A stretch of 64,000 nt of DNA from contig CM043960.1 in the NCBI GenBank assembly GCA_014529385.2, positions 70,683,410-70,747,409 on the forward strand, read 5' to 3'. The notes beneath the pieces were generated by a model. The model was not told where the DNA came from. It did not search any database and saw nothing but the letters and a program-made list of their open reading frames with translations. The DNA is from Adiantum capillus-veneris (lineage: Eukaryota; Streptophyta; Polypodiopsida; Polypodiales; Pteridaceae). Shown in pieces: positions 45,571-56,740 of this stretch. The translations under genes were made by a program, and so were the position numbers. How positions within the stretch are numbered: the stretch's first letter is position 1; every line of letters begins with the position of its first letter.

Positions 45571-45573
<3 letters not shown>
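45318..45573 (-). pseudogene. Gag fragment with three TAG codons
   Basis: The minus strand reads FTKLMT-ARSLVARLPQQLGD, FMIKKRAEKALPALTQ-NL, RETLRDEATMDDFVVIATRI and ENASL-FSGSPSNS. This is the C-terminal half of a Ty3 Gag core. All three interruptions (45548, 45455, 45371) are TAG, and Gln fits each. The fragment is cut on the left by the LTR and on the right by a (GA)n array. It is host sequence into which the gypsy element inserted. Confidence 0.65.
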
Positions 45574-45930
<357 letters not shown>

Positions 45931-46404
45931 TCTTGAATGCTCTAGTCACATACTTGCTCACTAATTAAAAAATCCAATTTCTAGGTCGATACCCCTTGAA
46001 TATCCTTTTTAACCCCCCTCTCCTTTCCATGTCAGCACCAAGCATTTGACCTCTCGCCAACCTTACTCCTACACCCAGCTCTGCCTCTAGCTGCATATTC
46101 CCCCTCCCCCCCCCCCCTCTTAGCTCTCGTGTACACCCACACACACAGCTCGAAACTCATTGTTGTGGCCTCACTTTGTTTTTTTTAGAGAGTACAGAAT
46201 AGAAGAGTCCTTCTTGCTTGGTCCCATGCACATTTCTACCTACAGGGCCTCGTACACATGCCTTGTGAGCACAACTTCGATGCAGGTGTGATGTCTTCCA
46301 TCTGCGACTAGAGAATCACCCTTCAGCTGTGCTACTACTTCCCACTCCCATCCCTCCCCCTGCGAGTACCTTGTAGATGTGCCATGCCTCGTCACATAGG
46401 TAAG
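45931..46404. other. No gene recognised
   Basis: C- and T-rich sequence, including a run of 13 C near 46105-46118. There is no ORF with recognisable content. A GATA repeat begins at its right end. Confidence 0.3.
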
Positions 46405-46408
46405 GATA

Positions 46409-46465
<57 letters not shown>

Positions 46466-46809
46466 AATTATCGTCCATGGAGGCCAGATATGACCTATGG
46501 TACCAAAAGCAGACATTACAATGGTTTCACATTAAGCAAAAGATGATGATACATATCAGTTAAGGACTAAGGGTCCATTAAGGAGATGAGAGAAGAATAT
46601 AGAAACCTAGGGGGAGTCAACTGTAGGGAGGGCCACTTTGGGATTTCTAAACTCCTGGATGATGGCTTTACCGCCTTGATAGACTACCCATTTGCCTTGT
46701 TTGCGGGCTTCATGTACCTTCTTGAGATCTTCACTTTTGTGTTTGAGTTGTAATGGAGTGAGTTCTTCTGCAATCCAAAGCTTGGTATCTTTGAGTAGAC
46801 GTGATTGTT
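46405..46809 (-). mobile_element. ORF1-only LINE derivative
   Basis: On the minus strand the unit starts at a (GA)n run near 46810 and encodes about 65 residues (LLKDTKLWIAEELTPLQLKH, GKWVVYQGGKAIIQEF) ending in a TAG at 46607. About 140 bp later it ends in GGTACCATAGGTCATAT...GATAATTCAA followed by (TC)n(TATC)n. The final ~50 bp match the 3' end of the second LINE at 49.4 kb. The protein is the C-terminal part of the same ORF1 type (RRM/transposase-22-like) seen at 53 kb. No ORF2 lies between, so it is an ORF1-only relative or an internal deletion. Confidence 0.65.
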
Positions 46810-46852
46810 GGAGAGAGAGAGAGAGAGACCTTGTCTTCCTAAGGCTGCCAAC

Positions 46853-47578
46853 TGTTAGAAAATATGATGTAGCTAAGTAGATATTAGAGTAGTTTACTTA
46901 ATGGAGAGAGAAAATTTTCACACACGAGAGATTAGAGAGAGACAGAGAGTACAATATACATGGTTCATCCAATGTGGGCTACGTCCATGGAAAGCAGCCA
47001 CTCAATGGCTTTAGAACTTCAAACTAGAAGTAAGTTACAAAGGGATTATTCCCTTAGTGGAACTCCCGCCTTGCTTCACGCTCACCACCTCACACACACC
47101 TTGTTTCATCAACTTTGGCAATGCATTTTATGTGTAGAAGAGGCCTCCTTTTATAGGCCATAAGAGCTACTCTCTTTCATGAGAAAGAGCTGTGTGTAGC
47201 AGCCCTTGTGTAGACAAGTTCGAGTTAAATTCTCCCATGCGTCCATGTGTGGCCGGCCTTGAGAAGACAAGTCCACCAAGAAATTGGCCACTGGCCATTG
47301 AATTCAGCCACCGGCCAAAGACTTTTGCCCACCGACTGCCAAAGACTTGTGTCCATCAGCCACCGTCCATTGATTACTGGCCATCGACCAACCAATCAGT
47401 CATTTTTTACCACTTTTCAATCGCCATCCAGCCATAAGATTCCGATAAAAAGGAATATCCCGATGACTTTTTGGTTTTTTGACGAGTGATTTTTTTTACA
47501 TACAATGGCTTTTGCTCATAATGGGGGCCTTACAAATGCGTGTTCTTGCAAGGGGTGAATCAAGCTCCATACTTAGCA
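46853..47578 (-). repeat. Solo LTR of the copia 3 family
   Basis: The 726-bp sequence begins TGTTAGAAAATATGATGTAG and ends AGCTCCATACTTAGCA. It matches the copia 3 LTR (724 bp) along its length, for example CCAATGTGGGCTACGTCCA and CTCCCGCCTTGCTTCAC. No internal element sequence is attached. Flanking 5-mers (CCAAC and CCCCA) are not identical, so a clean target duplication is not visible. It is probably left by LTR-LTR recombination. Confidence 0.8.
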
Positions 47579-48508
47579 CCCCAAACCTCCCATAACATAC
47601 TATGTTGCGTTGGACCACATAGGTAAGCAGGCAGAGCTTCCTACCCTAGAGAGAGAGAGAGAGAGATGACATGCTAGCCAACAGAATCCCCGAAGGGTAC
47701 CATGCGTACAATTCCCCCATGCTTCCTGCATCACCTGCCCAACCTCCTCTGTACGACTTGCCTCGTTTCACTTCCTTGAAAAAGTATCGTTTCTAGATTC
47801 TTGTCTATTAGATGGAATCCTCTCCAAATTCTAGTGATCTGCTTATTGCACCTCAAGGAAAACTTTACAACCTTGGTCTTATCCAAGAGGAATCGAATTC
47901 ATCACCCTTGCTATCAGAATAGATACTCAATGTAGACCACTACACCCCACTGCTCATGTTGACTTCCCTTTGCTCCTCATAGCATTAAAAAAATGCACCC
48001 CATTGCTCGTGTTGACTTCCCTTTTCTCCTTATAGCATCAAAAGAAAAGCTCAATTGGCTCTCTTGGGCCAATTGTCTTGTGTCGCCTCTCCCAGATACA
48101 TCCTCAAACTATGCCTCTTGCTAGCTATCAATAGCCCCTTGCCACCTCCTTACAAGCTAGTTGTTGATAGCCACTCACCACCTCCTATGTTTCTTCTCCC
48201 TTGCAAAAACTGCCATTTGTCTCCCATCCTTCGTTCTTCCTCATCACGGCTGGCTATCGTTCTTTACCTTTCCTTTTGAAATAGCATCTAATGGAAATTC
48301 CACTCAAACAAATGCATCCAACTCAAACAAGTTACATCTTTCTCCCATCCTTTGTTCTACCTCATCACAGTTGGCTATCATTCTTTACCTTCCCTTTTGA
48401 AATAGCATCTCCTGGAGATTCCACTCAAAAAAAGGCATCAAAAATTGTTGCAACATACATACCTCCCATACTTTAAATTTTAATAAGCAATAAAGTATAG
48501 AATACCCC

Positions 48509-48510
<2 letters not shown>
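47579..48510. other. Noncoding stretch with short direct repeats
   Basis: No gene is recognised. Two direct duplications are visible: a ~53-bp unit (CACCCCACTGCTCATGTTG and CACCCCATTGCTCGTGTTG near 47943 and 47996) and a ~121-bp unit (CTCCCATCC...ATTCCACTC at 48221 and 48342). Short proline-rich frames here follow from the C/T-rich composition. Confidence 0.55.
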
Positions 48511-48552
<42 letters not shown>

Positions 48553-48841
48553 GAAGAATCAAGGTGGCTTGCACATGGCGACACTTGGGCAAGGGGCAGC
48601 CTTTTCCTTCCCCACAGCCCTGCATACCTACCATCGAACTCACTGATAAAGAGAGATGGAGAGCGCTCTACCTCTTCGCCCTGAGCCCCTACAGTCACTC
48701 CCTCTATTTGGCACTAAGACTAGAGACAGAAGAGAGAGAGATGCTGAGGTAGTCAAATGCACCCACAACGACGGAGGGAGCTCATCTCCTCCTCCCACTT
48801 GTGTGCCATGCCCTCTTATGATTTCCTTGTGCGGGTGCACC

Positions 48842-48931
<90 letters not shown>

Positions 48932-48956
48932 AGAAGCTCAGTGGCATGGCACATGA
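48511..48956. repeat. 294-bp repeat unit bounded by (GA)n, copy 1
   Basis: A GA run (48511-48549), a 294-bp core (48550-48843, starting AATTGAAGAATCAAGGTGG and ending GGGTGCACCATGA), a second GA run (to about 48924) and AGAAGAAGCTCAGTGGCAT follow in order. The same order with the same core length recurs at 53226-53636. No terminal inverted repeats or coding capacity are seen. The left flanks of the two copies are unrelated, so the left GA run marks a true boundary. Confidence 0.8.
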
Positions 48957-49322
48957 TAGAGATAGACCTAGCACAACGAGGGGCATAGCCAGCCAGCCAG
49001 CCAACAAGGAGGTTGTGAAAAGTGGTCTATCGGTGATAACAGTGATCTTAAGCACAACAGTAGATCCGGCCGGAGGATCAAAGGTGAAAAAGATGCCAAG
49101 TAGGTGAGAAGCACGTGGAAAGAGCAGGTACATCATGGAGCAATGGGCCGTTGTGGTGGGTGGTAAAGGTGAGGCTTGAGCTACACCGACCAGCCAACCA
49201 TCGTTGGAAGTTCTTGCCATGTCAGCGCATGCACTTACACATTTAATTTCAGTTGGCTGGCTTGAACAGTTGTGGTCGTGCTAAGAGACATCACCCGTGG
49301 TGTCCATGCATATGTCTGTGTT
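48957..49322. other. No gene recognised
   Basis: Unique-looking sequence between the first copy of the GA-bounded repeat and the LINE tail. A short CAGC repeat (AGCCAGCCAGCCAGCCAAC) is near 48990. It probably shows what followed the GA-bounded unit before a gypsy LTR cut the second copy. Confidence 0.3.
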
Positions 49323-49393
49323 AGAGAGAGAGAGAGACAAAGAGAGAGAGAGAGAGAGATAGATAGATAGATAGATATATAGATAGATAGATA
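49323..49393. repeat. LINE 3' tail microsatellite (GA)n(GATA)n
   Basis: GA and GATA repeats on the plus strand correspond to (TATC)n(TC)n at the 3' end of the minus-strand LINE. The same tail type, joined to the same ~50-bp 3' end, is at 46405-46462. Confidence 0.85.
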
Positions 49394-49447
49394 GTTCTAT
49401 TATCATCCTCGGAGGTCAAATATGACCTATGGGACCAAATGAACATG

Positions 49448-52400
49448 TCACATGGTGTGAGTGGAGGTCATGAGTGACTCTCGATGCTCAAAAATGGCTG
49501 AAATGAGCGTCGCAATAGAGAGTCCACATTGTGGTTGGGAGAGGAAGGTATGTAGGGAGATCTCATGGATGAATATATGGGGAAAAGAGGACCTAATGTG
49601 GTCAAAAGCTGAGCACTCAAGTAGTGTGTGGTACTCACTCTCTCGCACTTGATGAGGGCATAAGGTGCAAAGTCAATGAGACTCCTCACCAGTGCCCCAA
49701 CGTACTGTCTTGCAGCGTAGAGAATGGGAGCTAAGACAAATGGAGGCAATGGTGCGGATCTCACTCAATGGGATGGGCTCAAGGATGTAGGTATGGGTTC
49801 GGTTACCGCGCTCGGAGAAGAAGAGAGATTTGTAGTTTGGGGCAATGTGTGTGGTGTAATGGCTAAAGCGAGAACCTCCAAATTTCTCCCAAGCCGTGAT
49901 ACATTGGCGTTGTAAGAAGGCCTCATTAACTTGGGAGTCAATCGATGCATCCTTGACCAAGTGACATGCATCCCATCTTCCAAACCATTTCTTGATGTCA
50001 AGCATCCACCCCAAACTTAGTATTTTGCTCTTGCATGTCTTTTGGACCTTTTGACTTGCTTCATATGCGATTCTAGGAAGTCGGTACAAAGAGCTACGTT
50101 GTGTCTTAAGCATATACTCCACAACCCTTTGCATGCTCAAGACCTCAATGGGAAGAGATCCGGACTCAAGAAGGAAGAGCATGTAGGGTGTTTGTGTCTT
50201 GACTTGGAGAAAGTTGGTGAGAAAACGCTTTTGGACATTCTCAAACTCTTTCCAAGTAGACTTCCCGATACTACCACCCCACACCTCCACTCCATAAAGA
50301 AGCACCGGTGTCACCAATGTGTCAAAGAGGTACTTTTTGAGAGCCCAACACTTGATCTCTCCAGCATTGCACATGTTCTCAAATGCATAATAAGCCCTCT
50401 TTCCGGCTTCCAAGCGACACATTCTGCAATCCTTCCATCTATGATTGGATGGAACCTCAAGGCCAAGGTACTTGAATCTATCTACCACTTCAAGTTGCTC
50501 ATTGTTGTATATAATGCATGGATTTTCATCATTGAAGGTCTTTACAAGCATAACTTTGTTTTGGATCCATTCACGATCAGCCCGCTATGTAGGCAAAAGC
50601 GTTCCAAGACACTCATAAGGTTTTGTGCATCTTCTAAAGTATGTTCCAAGAGCACTACATCATCGGCGTAAAGCAAAAGCATGATCACCGCATTTCCGAT
50701 CTTAACCTCTTCTATGCATTCTTGTTGCATAAAATCAAGAACCATGCATTCCAATTCATCAATGAGTAGACCAAAGAGGGTTGGGGAAAGTAGGCATCCT
50801 TGTTTGACACCAATGGTGCTTGCAAAAAATTCTGAAATTCCATCTCCCATACGTAGTCGACATATCACTTTTTGGTAGATGCAAAAGACTGCATGCATAA
50901 ATTCTTTCAGCACTTGAAGGCTTTGCATACGTCTCCAAATATTTCCTCGCGGTACCATATCAAAATCTTTCTTGAAATCCACAAGCAACAATACAACTTT
51001 TTTCCTTTCAATCGAGACATTTCCATAAGAACTCGAAGAGTGACAAGGTGATCAATAGTGTTATGATGCTTTCAAAAACTTGCTTGGCCTAGCGCACATT
51101 TGCCGTTATTTTCAGCCCATTCACTTATCTTGATCTCCATGATACATCCAAATAACTTTGCCATCAAAGAACCAACCATTATAGTGCAATAGTTGTTCAC
51201 ATTGTTTACATCTCCTCCTTTGTGCAAAGGTTTGATCCAATTTTCACTCCAATCATGAGGCATTCCATGCTGAAGTGCAAGGTTAAACATATCGCATATC
51301 CAATATCGTGTTTTCTTGCTTGTCCATTTAATCATTTCAACCTTGACACCTTGAAGGTTGTCTGCCTTGCGGATAGCAAGTTTCTCAAGCGCGCAACATA
51401 CATCTTGAGTCGTAAAGAAGGGAGGCATAAATAGAAGGGAGCTACAACACTCCATCTTATCAACATTGGATTGCTCATAGAGGTTCTTGCAATGCATATA
51501 CATATCCTCATGAGTCAAGTCACCAAAGCTCTCAACATGCTTGCCTTTTAGATTTTGCCAAAACTTGCCACATGTATTTGCTTTTCCTTGCGCTAAAAGA
51601 AGTTGTTTTTTGACTTCCCACCTTCTCCTCTTTTTTTGAACAAGTGCTTTGTATGTGTGTGAATTTCCAAGTAACCTTCCTTGTCTTTGCTTGCATCCAA
51701 CCTTAGCAAGTGTTTTGGGCTTGACTACATTCCATGTTGAACCATTTCTTCTTGGTGCTACCTTTCTTAGATCTTTTGCAAGACATGTGTTTCACCAAAA
51801 AGAATTCCCTCGCACAAGACCAAATTACTTCTTTGAAAACTTTCCACTTGCATTCTAATGTTGGGCTCTCTTGATGCTCTGTCATGCTTAACATTTGTTC
51901 CACCATATCAGCATATATAAGTGCTCGTTTGAAGTCTAGATGTAGGTACAAATGATTCACATCATGATTGGAGGCTACATGATTGAGCTCAATACATAGC
52001 ATCCTATGATCCAATTGCGGATTCCATTCACCAAGTGTAAAGTTTTGTATGCATTCTAGTGTGGCTTCCAAAAACAACATATAGTCGATCACACTATTAC
52101 CATTGTGCTTTCTACATGTAAATTCATTGATGCCTTTCCATAAAGATACACCATTTGCAATGAGCATTCCGATACTATTTCACATATGTAGAAGTGACTT
52201 TCCATAGTGATCCAATTATTTTGCACCATTAGAACTTTGATTATACATGTATGAGTCATCCATTCTTCTTGAGACATGCGGCATGTCAACTTGTTGTGTA
52301 TCGTGTTGTAACGTATTTGTGCGAGCATTCATGTCTCCAAAGACAATGACTTCACCTTGGTCCTTGTAATGAGTATTGTCTTCCTCTAGTTCAACAAAGG

Positions 52401-52806
52401 GCTGATCTCTATCCATATCCAAGCGAGCATAAAAGTTGGAGTCATAGTGAGGAATGTAGAAACCAACCACAAACATGACTTGACCATTGGGTGGGCTGAT
52501 TTTCAGCCATAAGTAGCGTTTATACTTATCTTCTTTGACAATAGAAACATCTTTCAAACCCTTTTTGATCATACATGCTACGCCTCCTTGGCCTCTATGT
52601 TGCTTTGCATTTTTGGTCCACATCAGAAAATGCACATCATAATTGTCAAATCCAAGAATTTGTTGCGCATCATGCTCCCATGTTTTGACAAGAAGTATCA
52701 CATCGGAATCTTTGGTAAGCTCATCAATGCCAATTCTTGCATTCCATGGATAGCCGTTGCAATTCCAAAAGCTTATTCGCAAGCGTGAGTTGGTCTCATA
52801 GATCAT
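49448..52806 (-). pseudogene. LINE ORF2: endonuclease and RT
   Basis: The start at 52806 follows the ORF1 stop by eight bases. Endonuclease motifs: RISFWNCNGYPWN, VIVFGDMNART and SVIDYML with LDHRML. RT: WIKPLHKGGDVNNVNNY, LLVDFKKDFDMVPRGN, GVKQGCLLSPTLFGLLIDE and an intact YADD (50659-50670). Thumb: RFKYLGLEV and TPVLLYGVEVW. The C-terminal zinc motif CTLC with HTLLEC follows a single TGA (49673) in the same frame, most simply a former CGA. Frameshifts lie between 51700 and 51520, near 51030 and near 50545. It resembles APE-type non-LTR elements of a clade other than plant L1. Confidence 0.85.
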
Positions 52807-52814
52807 GTGTCCCT

Positions 52815-53222
52815 ATTTGTTGGGTGGACTTGCATCCTCCTCAAGTGATTTTTCTTCTTGAGATGACACCTTGACCTTCTTGGTTTTTTCCTCATATGAT
52901 TTGCGACGTACATTTTGTTGCATAAGAGTGCGATATACATATACATTACAACCCGTTCATTTGAGGTAGATCCAACTATTGTCAAAGATGATCTTTCTCT
53001 TTACCTCATCAGCCATGGTACATACAATGGGTCTTTCTCCCGAGCGAGGGACTCCTTGTTTTCCAACTCGATGTGCACCATAAGCCATGATTCCAGACAT
53101 GCCAAAGTGTGTAGCAAAAAACTCTTCAATAGCAACCGCAAGAGATTAGGGTGTTTCCATGCTTTCCTCCTTGATACCACGAATGACGATATTCTTTGAG
53201 CGTTTTTTCCGTTCTTGCAATT

Positions 53223-53225
<3 letters not shown>
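52815..53225 (-). pseudogene. LINE ORF1, RRM/transposase-22-like
   Basis: The frame begins at the microsatellite with QELQERKKRSKNIVIRGIKE. It continues VAIEEFFATHFGM, AYGAHRVGKQGVPRSGERPI and MADEVKRKIIFDNSWIYLK. A Lys/Glu-rich tail ends in ASPPNK and a TAG just before ORF2. The N-I-V-I-x-G-I and A-H-R-V-G patterns are those of L1/Tx1-type ORF1 RNA-binding domains. In-frame TAA (after MET-P) and TGA (after YLK) interrupt it. The N-terminal coiled coil expected for such proteins is missing, consistent with 5' truncation. Confidence 0.7.
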
Positions 53226-53302
<77 letters not shown>

Positions 53303-53636
53303 AAAGAATCAAGGTGGCCTGCACATGGTGACACTTGGGCAGGGGGCAGCCTTCTCCTTCCCCACAACCTTGCATACCTACCATTGAACTCACTGATAGA
53401 GAGAGATAGAGAGTGCTCTACCTTTTCGCCCACAAGCCCCTGCAATCGCTCCCTCTATCTGGCACTAAGACTAGAGACAGAAGAGAGAGAGATGCTGAGG
53501 TAGTCAAATGCACCCACAAAGACGGAGGGAGCTCAACTCCTACTCCCACTTGTGTGCCATGCCCTCTTATGCTTTCCTGGTGCGGGTGCACCATGAGAGA
53601 GAGAGAGAGGGAGGGAGAGAAGAAGCTCAGTGGCAT
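53226..53636. repeat. 294-bp repeat unit bounded by (GA)n, copy 2
   Basis: A GA run (53226-53299), a 294-bp core (53300-53593) about nine-tenths identical to copy 1, a shorter GA run and AGAAGAAGCTCAGTGGCAT follow in order. Copy 1 continues GGCACATGATAG, but here the gypsy LTR begins. On the left the unit abuts ORF1 of the LINE. Confidence 0.8.
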
Positions 53637-54896
53637 TGGTGCAACTAAAGTTGGTCAAGGCTAGCAGGTGGTCTATGCCAGGCAAAGGGTGCAGTCGAGT
53701 GCAGTGCAAAAGGCTAGGGCACGTGCCAAGGCCCTTAGCAGCCAAAGGATAGCGGGAATGTATGCTTAAATCCATTAAGTAGGCCAAAAAGGCTGCAGGA
53801 TGGTCCAGATGGGATGAGAGATGAAGATGTCTGGAATGCCAATTCAAAGCTCTAGAATGTAGAGTTCAGCGTGCTCTAGAAGCCACTCTAGACGGCTCCT
53901 CAAACGGAGCTCTGGTGCTCAAGATATTGCGGTTTAAAGAAAGAGTGTGTAGCAGATCCCCGACGGACAGGGCAACTGGGGACAGGTGGCCCGGGCTGAT
54001 GTCAGTACATATGTGTGTAGTGCTTGAGTTGTGGAGCATGCATGTCTTTTCGGATTGCGAATCGGAGCTCTAGATGGCCAGTTATGGCCATTAAAAGATT
54101 TTCCGGGGGCCGGGTTTGAGCCCACTCGACTGCATTGGAAGATGTGTCATATGCCGTCATTTTAGCCTCGCCAAGGTTCTCGGCGGCAGTGTGCATCATG
54201 GGGAATAACACAAAATTGACGGTTCACCAATCGGGTCCTGGTCCGCAAGATACTGCTGGACAAAGTTGGGAGCTATCCCTTGAGCGGTGATTACATATGC
54301 TTTTCTTGTGTTTTGTCGGCCTTGTTTGGTAGGCCTAGCAGAGTTAGAGTGCGGTGAGCACAGGGGGATTCAAAGTCGGGAACCAGCTCCATCAGTTAAA
54401 CCTTACGGCCCCGAGATTCGATTATCGGGTGCATTTGGCAAGCAGACAAGGAGTGTGAGAAGAAATTGGTTTTTTATGGAATATTTTCAAACTTTTGCAA
54501 GGCTCTAAAGCCATGAGGTCATTGAGTGACACGTGGCACCTAGGAATACCCCATATGCGGACGCGCGACTGCTGATTTCAGCATATAAGAGCTGGGGCGC
54601 AACTCCATTTGAGGTATGTGAGGCATAAGGGCTCCTTGGGAGCTCGTGGCCATGGCGAGGGCCCTGGCGGCGCTGTGGTGGACGAACGCGGCGCTGCGCG
54701 CGCGGATTTTGGCGAAGCGGGACGGCACAGGTGGCGCACCTGCGTGTGAGGCAGTTGACAATGACGATGATGTGGCGCCCAGCATAGGGCAGTTCCCACG
54801 GACCCATGGGGCCTCAAAGTTTTAAACGAAAAGGGAGGGGGCAATAGAGACATCGCTATTGCCTCCCCCCCTCAAGTAAGAGGTGAGTCCCGCGGC

Positions 54897-54941
<45 letters not shown>

Positions 54942-55575
54942 GGGGACATTGCAAAGGGCGTCCGGGCCAAGCAAATGCAAAGGTAAGAGGGACCAGACAA
55001 GGAAAGGATAAAGGGGAGGACCAAAGGAGCAAGGGCGAAGTAGGGGCCGGACAAAGCCAAGCTAAGGGCAAAGATAAAGCCAAACCAAGTCCAAGGGCCA
55101 AATGATGGAGGTCAAAGACAAAAGGGACCCAAGAAGGAGTCGGATGGACAGAGAGAGAGAGAGAGTCAAAGTAAAAAATTGAGCAGTATAAGGCTAAACC
55201 AAAACAGGGTAAAAGGTGAAAAAAAAATTTTAAAAAATGAACAGAGTAGGGGGCAATGGCGACATCGCTAATGCCCCCCTCCCAAGTGCAAAGAGTGAAG
55301 AAGAGAGAGATAGAGCAAAGTGGTGCCCTCTTTCCCAAAAGATACCAATTCAAGATGCCAAGTGGACCAATTAAATTGTAAATTCCCAAATTAAAGCCCC
55401 CCCCTATAAAAGTCAAAAATGGATCAAATTAGGGGTTTTTTTTCTTGGCCTTTTGAGGTGTCGTTTGAAGCCTGCAAAGTGGAGTTCTCTAGCAAGCTAG
55501 CCCCTTTGTAACTTTTTCTTGAAAATGGCCATGGTGATGGCATTGCAAGCCTGTGTATATGTTTTTTGAAGCGCA
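53637..55575 (+). repeat. 5' LTR of the dual-RNase H gypsy element
   Basis: At least 1350 bp match the 3' copy; the remainder up to about 55575 is inferred as R and U5. It includes a CT/GA run at 54899-54937, purine-rich stretches and a TATA box. The exact 3' edge is uncertain because the 3' LTR is truncated by copia 3. Confidence 0.75.
55405..55411 (+). promoter_or_regulatory. TATA box of the gypsy LTR
   Basis: CCCCCCCTATAAAAGTC contains a good TATA box within the 5' LTR. Transcription would be expected to start about 30 bp downstream. The Gag ATG is about 600 bp further on. Confidence 0.6.
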
Positions 55576-56024
55576 ATCAAGCCACAGTTGCCTCCCTTGC
55601 TGCTCTTTCCCATTCCCCCCTTCTCTTTCTCCTGATTTCATGGTTCTCCTCGGTGCCGGCTGTGTGGAAGTGTGTGCCCCCCCGGACCGACGGTGTTTTG
55701 AGTGAGAGAGTGAGATTGAGTGGTTGTGTGCGTGTGTAAGGGTGGAGACAGGCAGTGGTAGTAGGCGTATCTTGTGTGGTGGTTTGTAGAGTGTGTGAGC
55801 AATGGCAATTGAACACGCGGTGGTTTGCTAGTGTTAAGTGTTTCTTTGAAGGTGTTTTTTGAGAGGATAGGGGTGTTGTGAATACCCTGAGCTATAGAGA
55901 GGCCCTTTTGTTTGTGCCGGGCGTGTTCCCCCATTCCCCCTCTCCATCTTCTCGTGCCCCCACGGAGGAGCACACTAATTGCTCCTAGTTGATCGAAAAG
56001 AAGCGGTTTTTTGTGTTGGAAGTC
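55576..56024 (+). other. Gypsy leader
   Basis: GT- and C-rich leader between LTR and Gag. No primer site could be assigned with confidence. Short frames here are not coding-like. Confidence 0.4.
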
Positions 56025-56740
56025 ATGGCAGTTAGAAGCTACGGATCGATTTTCACAGGAGAAGAGAGCCCTAATGAGTGGATGTCAGATTTTGAGTTGT
56101 ACATGCTATCGTTGCGTATGCCGAACGAGGATAGCAAAATGCAGACATTTCCTTTGGTGATGCGTGGTAGAGCTAAAGCATGGTACGGCGCATTGGAAGG
56201 TGAGCCGAAGCAAGCATGGCCGGCTCTAGGGGCGAGGTTTCTTCACGACTTCCGCAAGGAGACTCCCCCAGTCGAAATGGATGCAAAGCTGAAGGCACTT
56301 AAGCAAGACGTAAGTGAAGAGTTCAATTTGTTTTTGGGTCATTTTGAAGAGTGTTGGGTAGAGTTAGCGGCAGCCATGCAATTGGCTAATGGAGACTATT
56401 TCAAGCTCGAAAAATTCATGGCGTGCCTGCACCCCAAAGTGAGAGAAAAAGTCGATTTCAAGAGCCCACAGAATTACAATGGTGCGGTGGCCATTGCACG
56501 GTGGAAGAGCAGAAAGATAAAGAAGACGATAGCGTAGGGCGTGTCAGGCTATGAGACGATGGCCATGTTCAACCACAGAGTCCGAGAGAGACTACACATG
56601 AAGAAAATCAGCGAATTCGAGGTGTAGCTATTGTGCCACAAAATTGGGTGCGCATAGTGCAAGATTTATCTGAGCAGATGCAGGAGTTGCGGCTCAGTGT
56701 CATGGATAGAGGACAACCAAGAGGAGCAAGGGGCAGGGCA
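56025..56740 (+). pseudogene. Gypsy Gag
   Basis: The ATG at 56025 starts MAVRSYGSIFTGEESPNEW. The Gag core follows: LVMRGRAKAWYGALEG, ALGARFLHDFRKETPP, LKALKQDVSEEFNLFLGHF, FMACLHPKVREKV. TAG 56535 (TIA-GVSGYE) and a frameshift near 56570 precede the C-terminal part (VAIVPQNWVRIVQDLSEQ). A TGA near 56740 (GRA-PVPG, most simply former CGA) separates the nucleocapsid. The protein would form the particle. Confidence 0.85.

Larger units (their letters stand above)
49323..53225 (-). mobile_element. LINE with RRM-like ORF1 and (TATC)n tail
   Basis: On the minus strand the element runs from a (GA)n boundary at 53225 through ORF1 and ORF2. It ends in a short 3' UTR and a (TATC)n(TC)n tail (49323-49393) instead of poly-A. 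ORF1 is unlike plant L1 ORF1, having no CCHC knuckle. ORF2 has endonuclease, RT and a C-terminal zinc motif. The 5' end is probably truncated, because ORF1 starts abruptly at the microsatellite. No target duplication was found. Confidence 0.8.
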
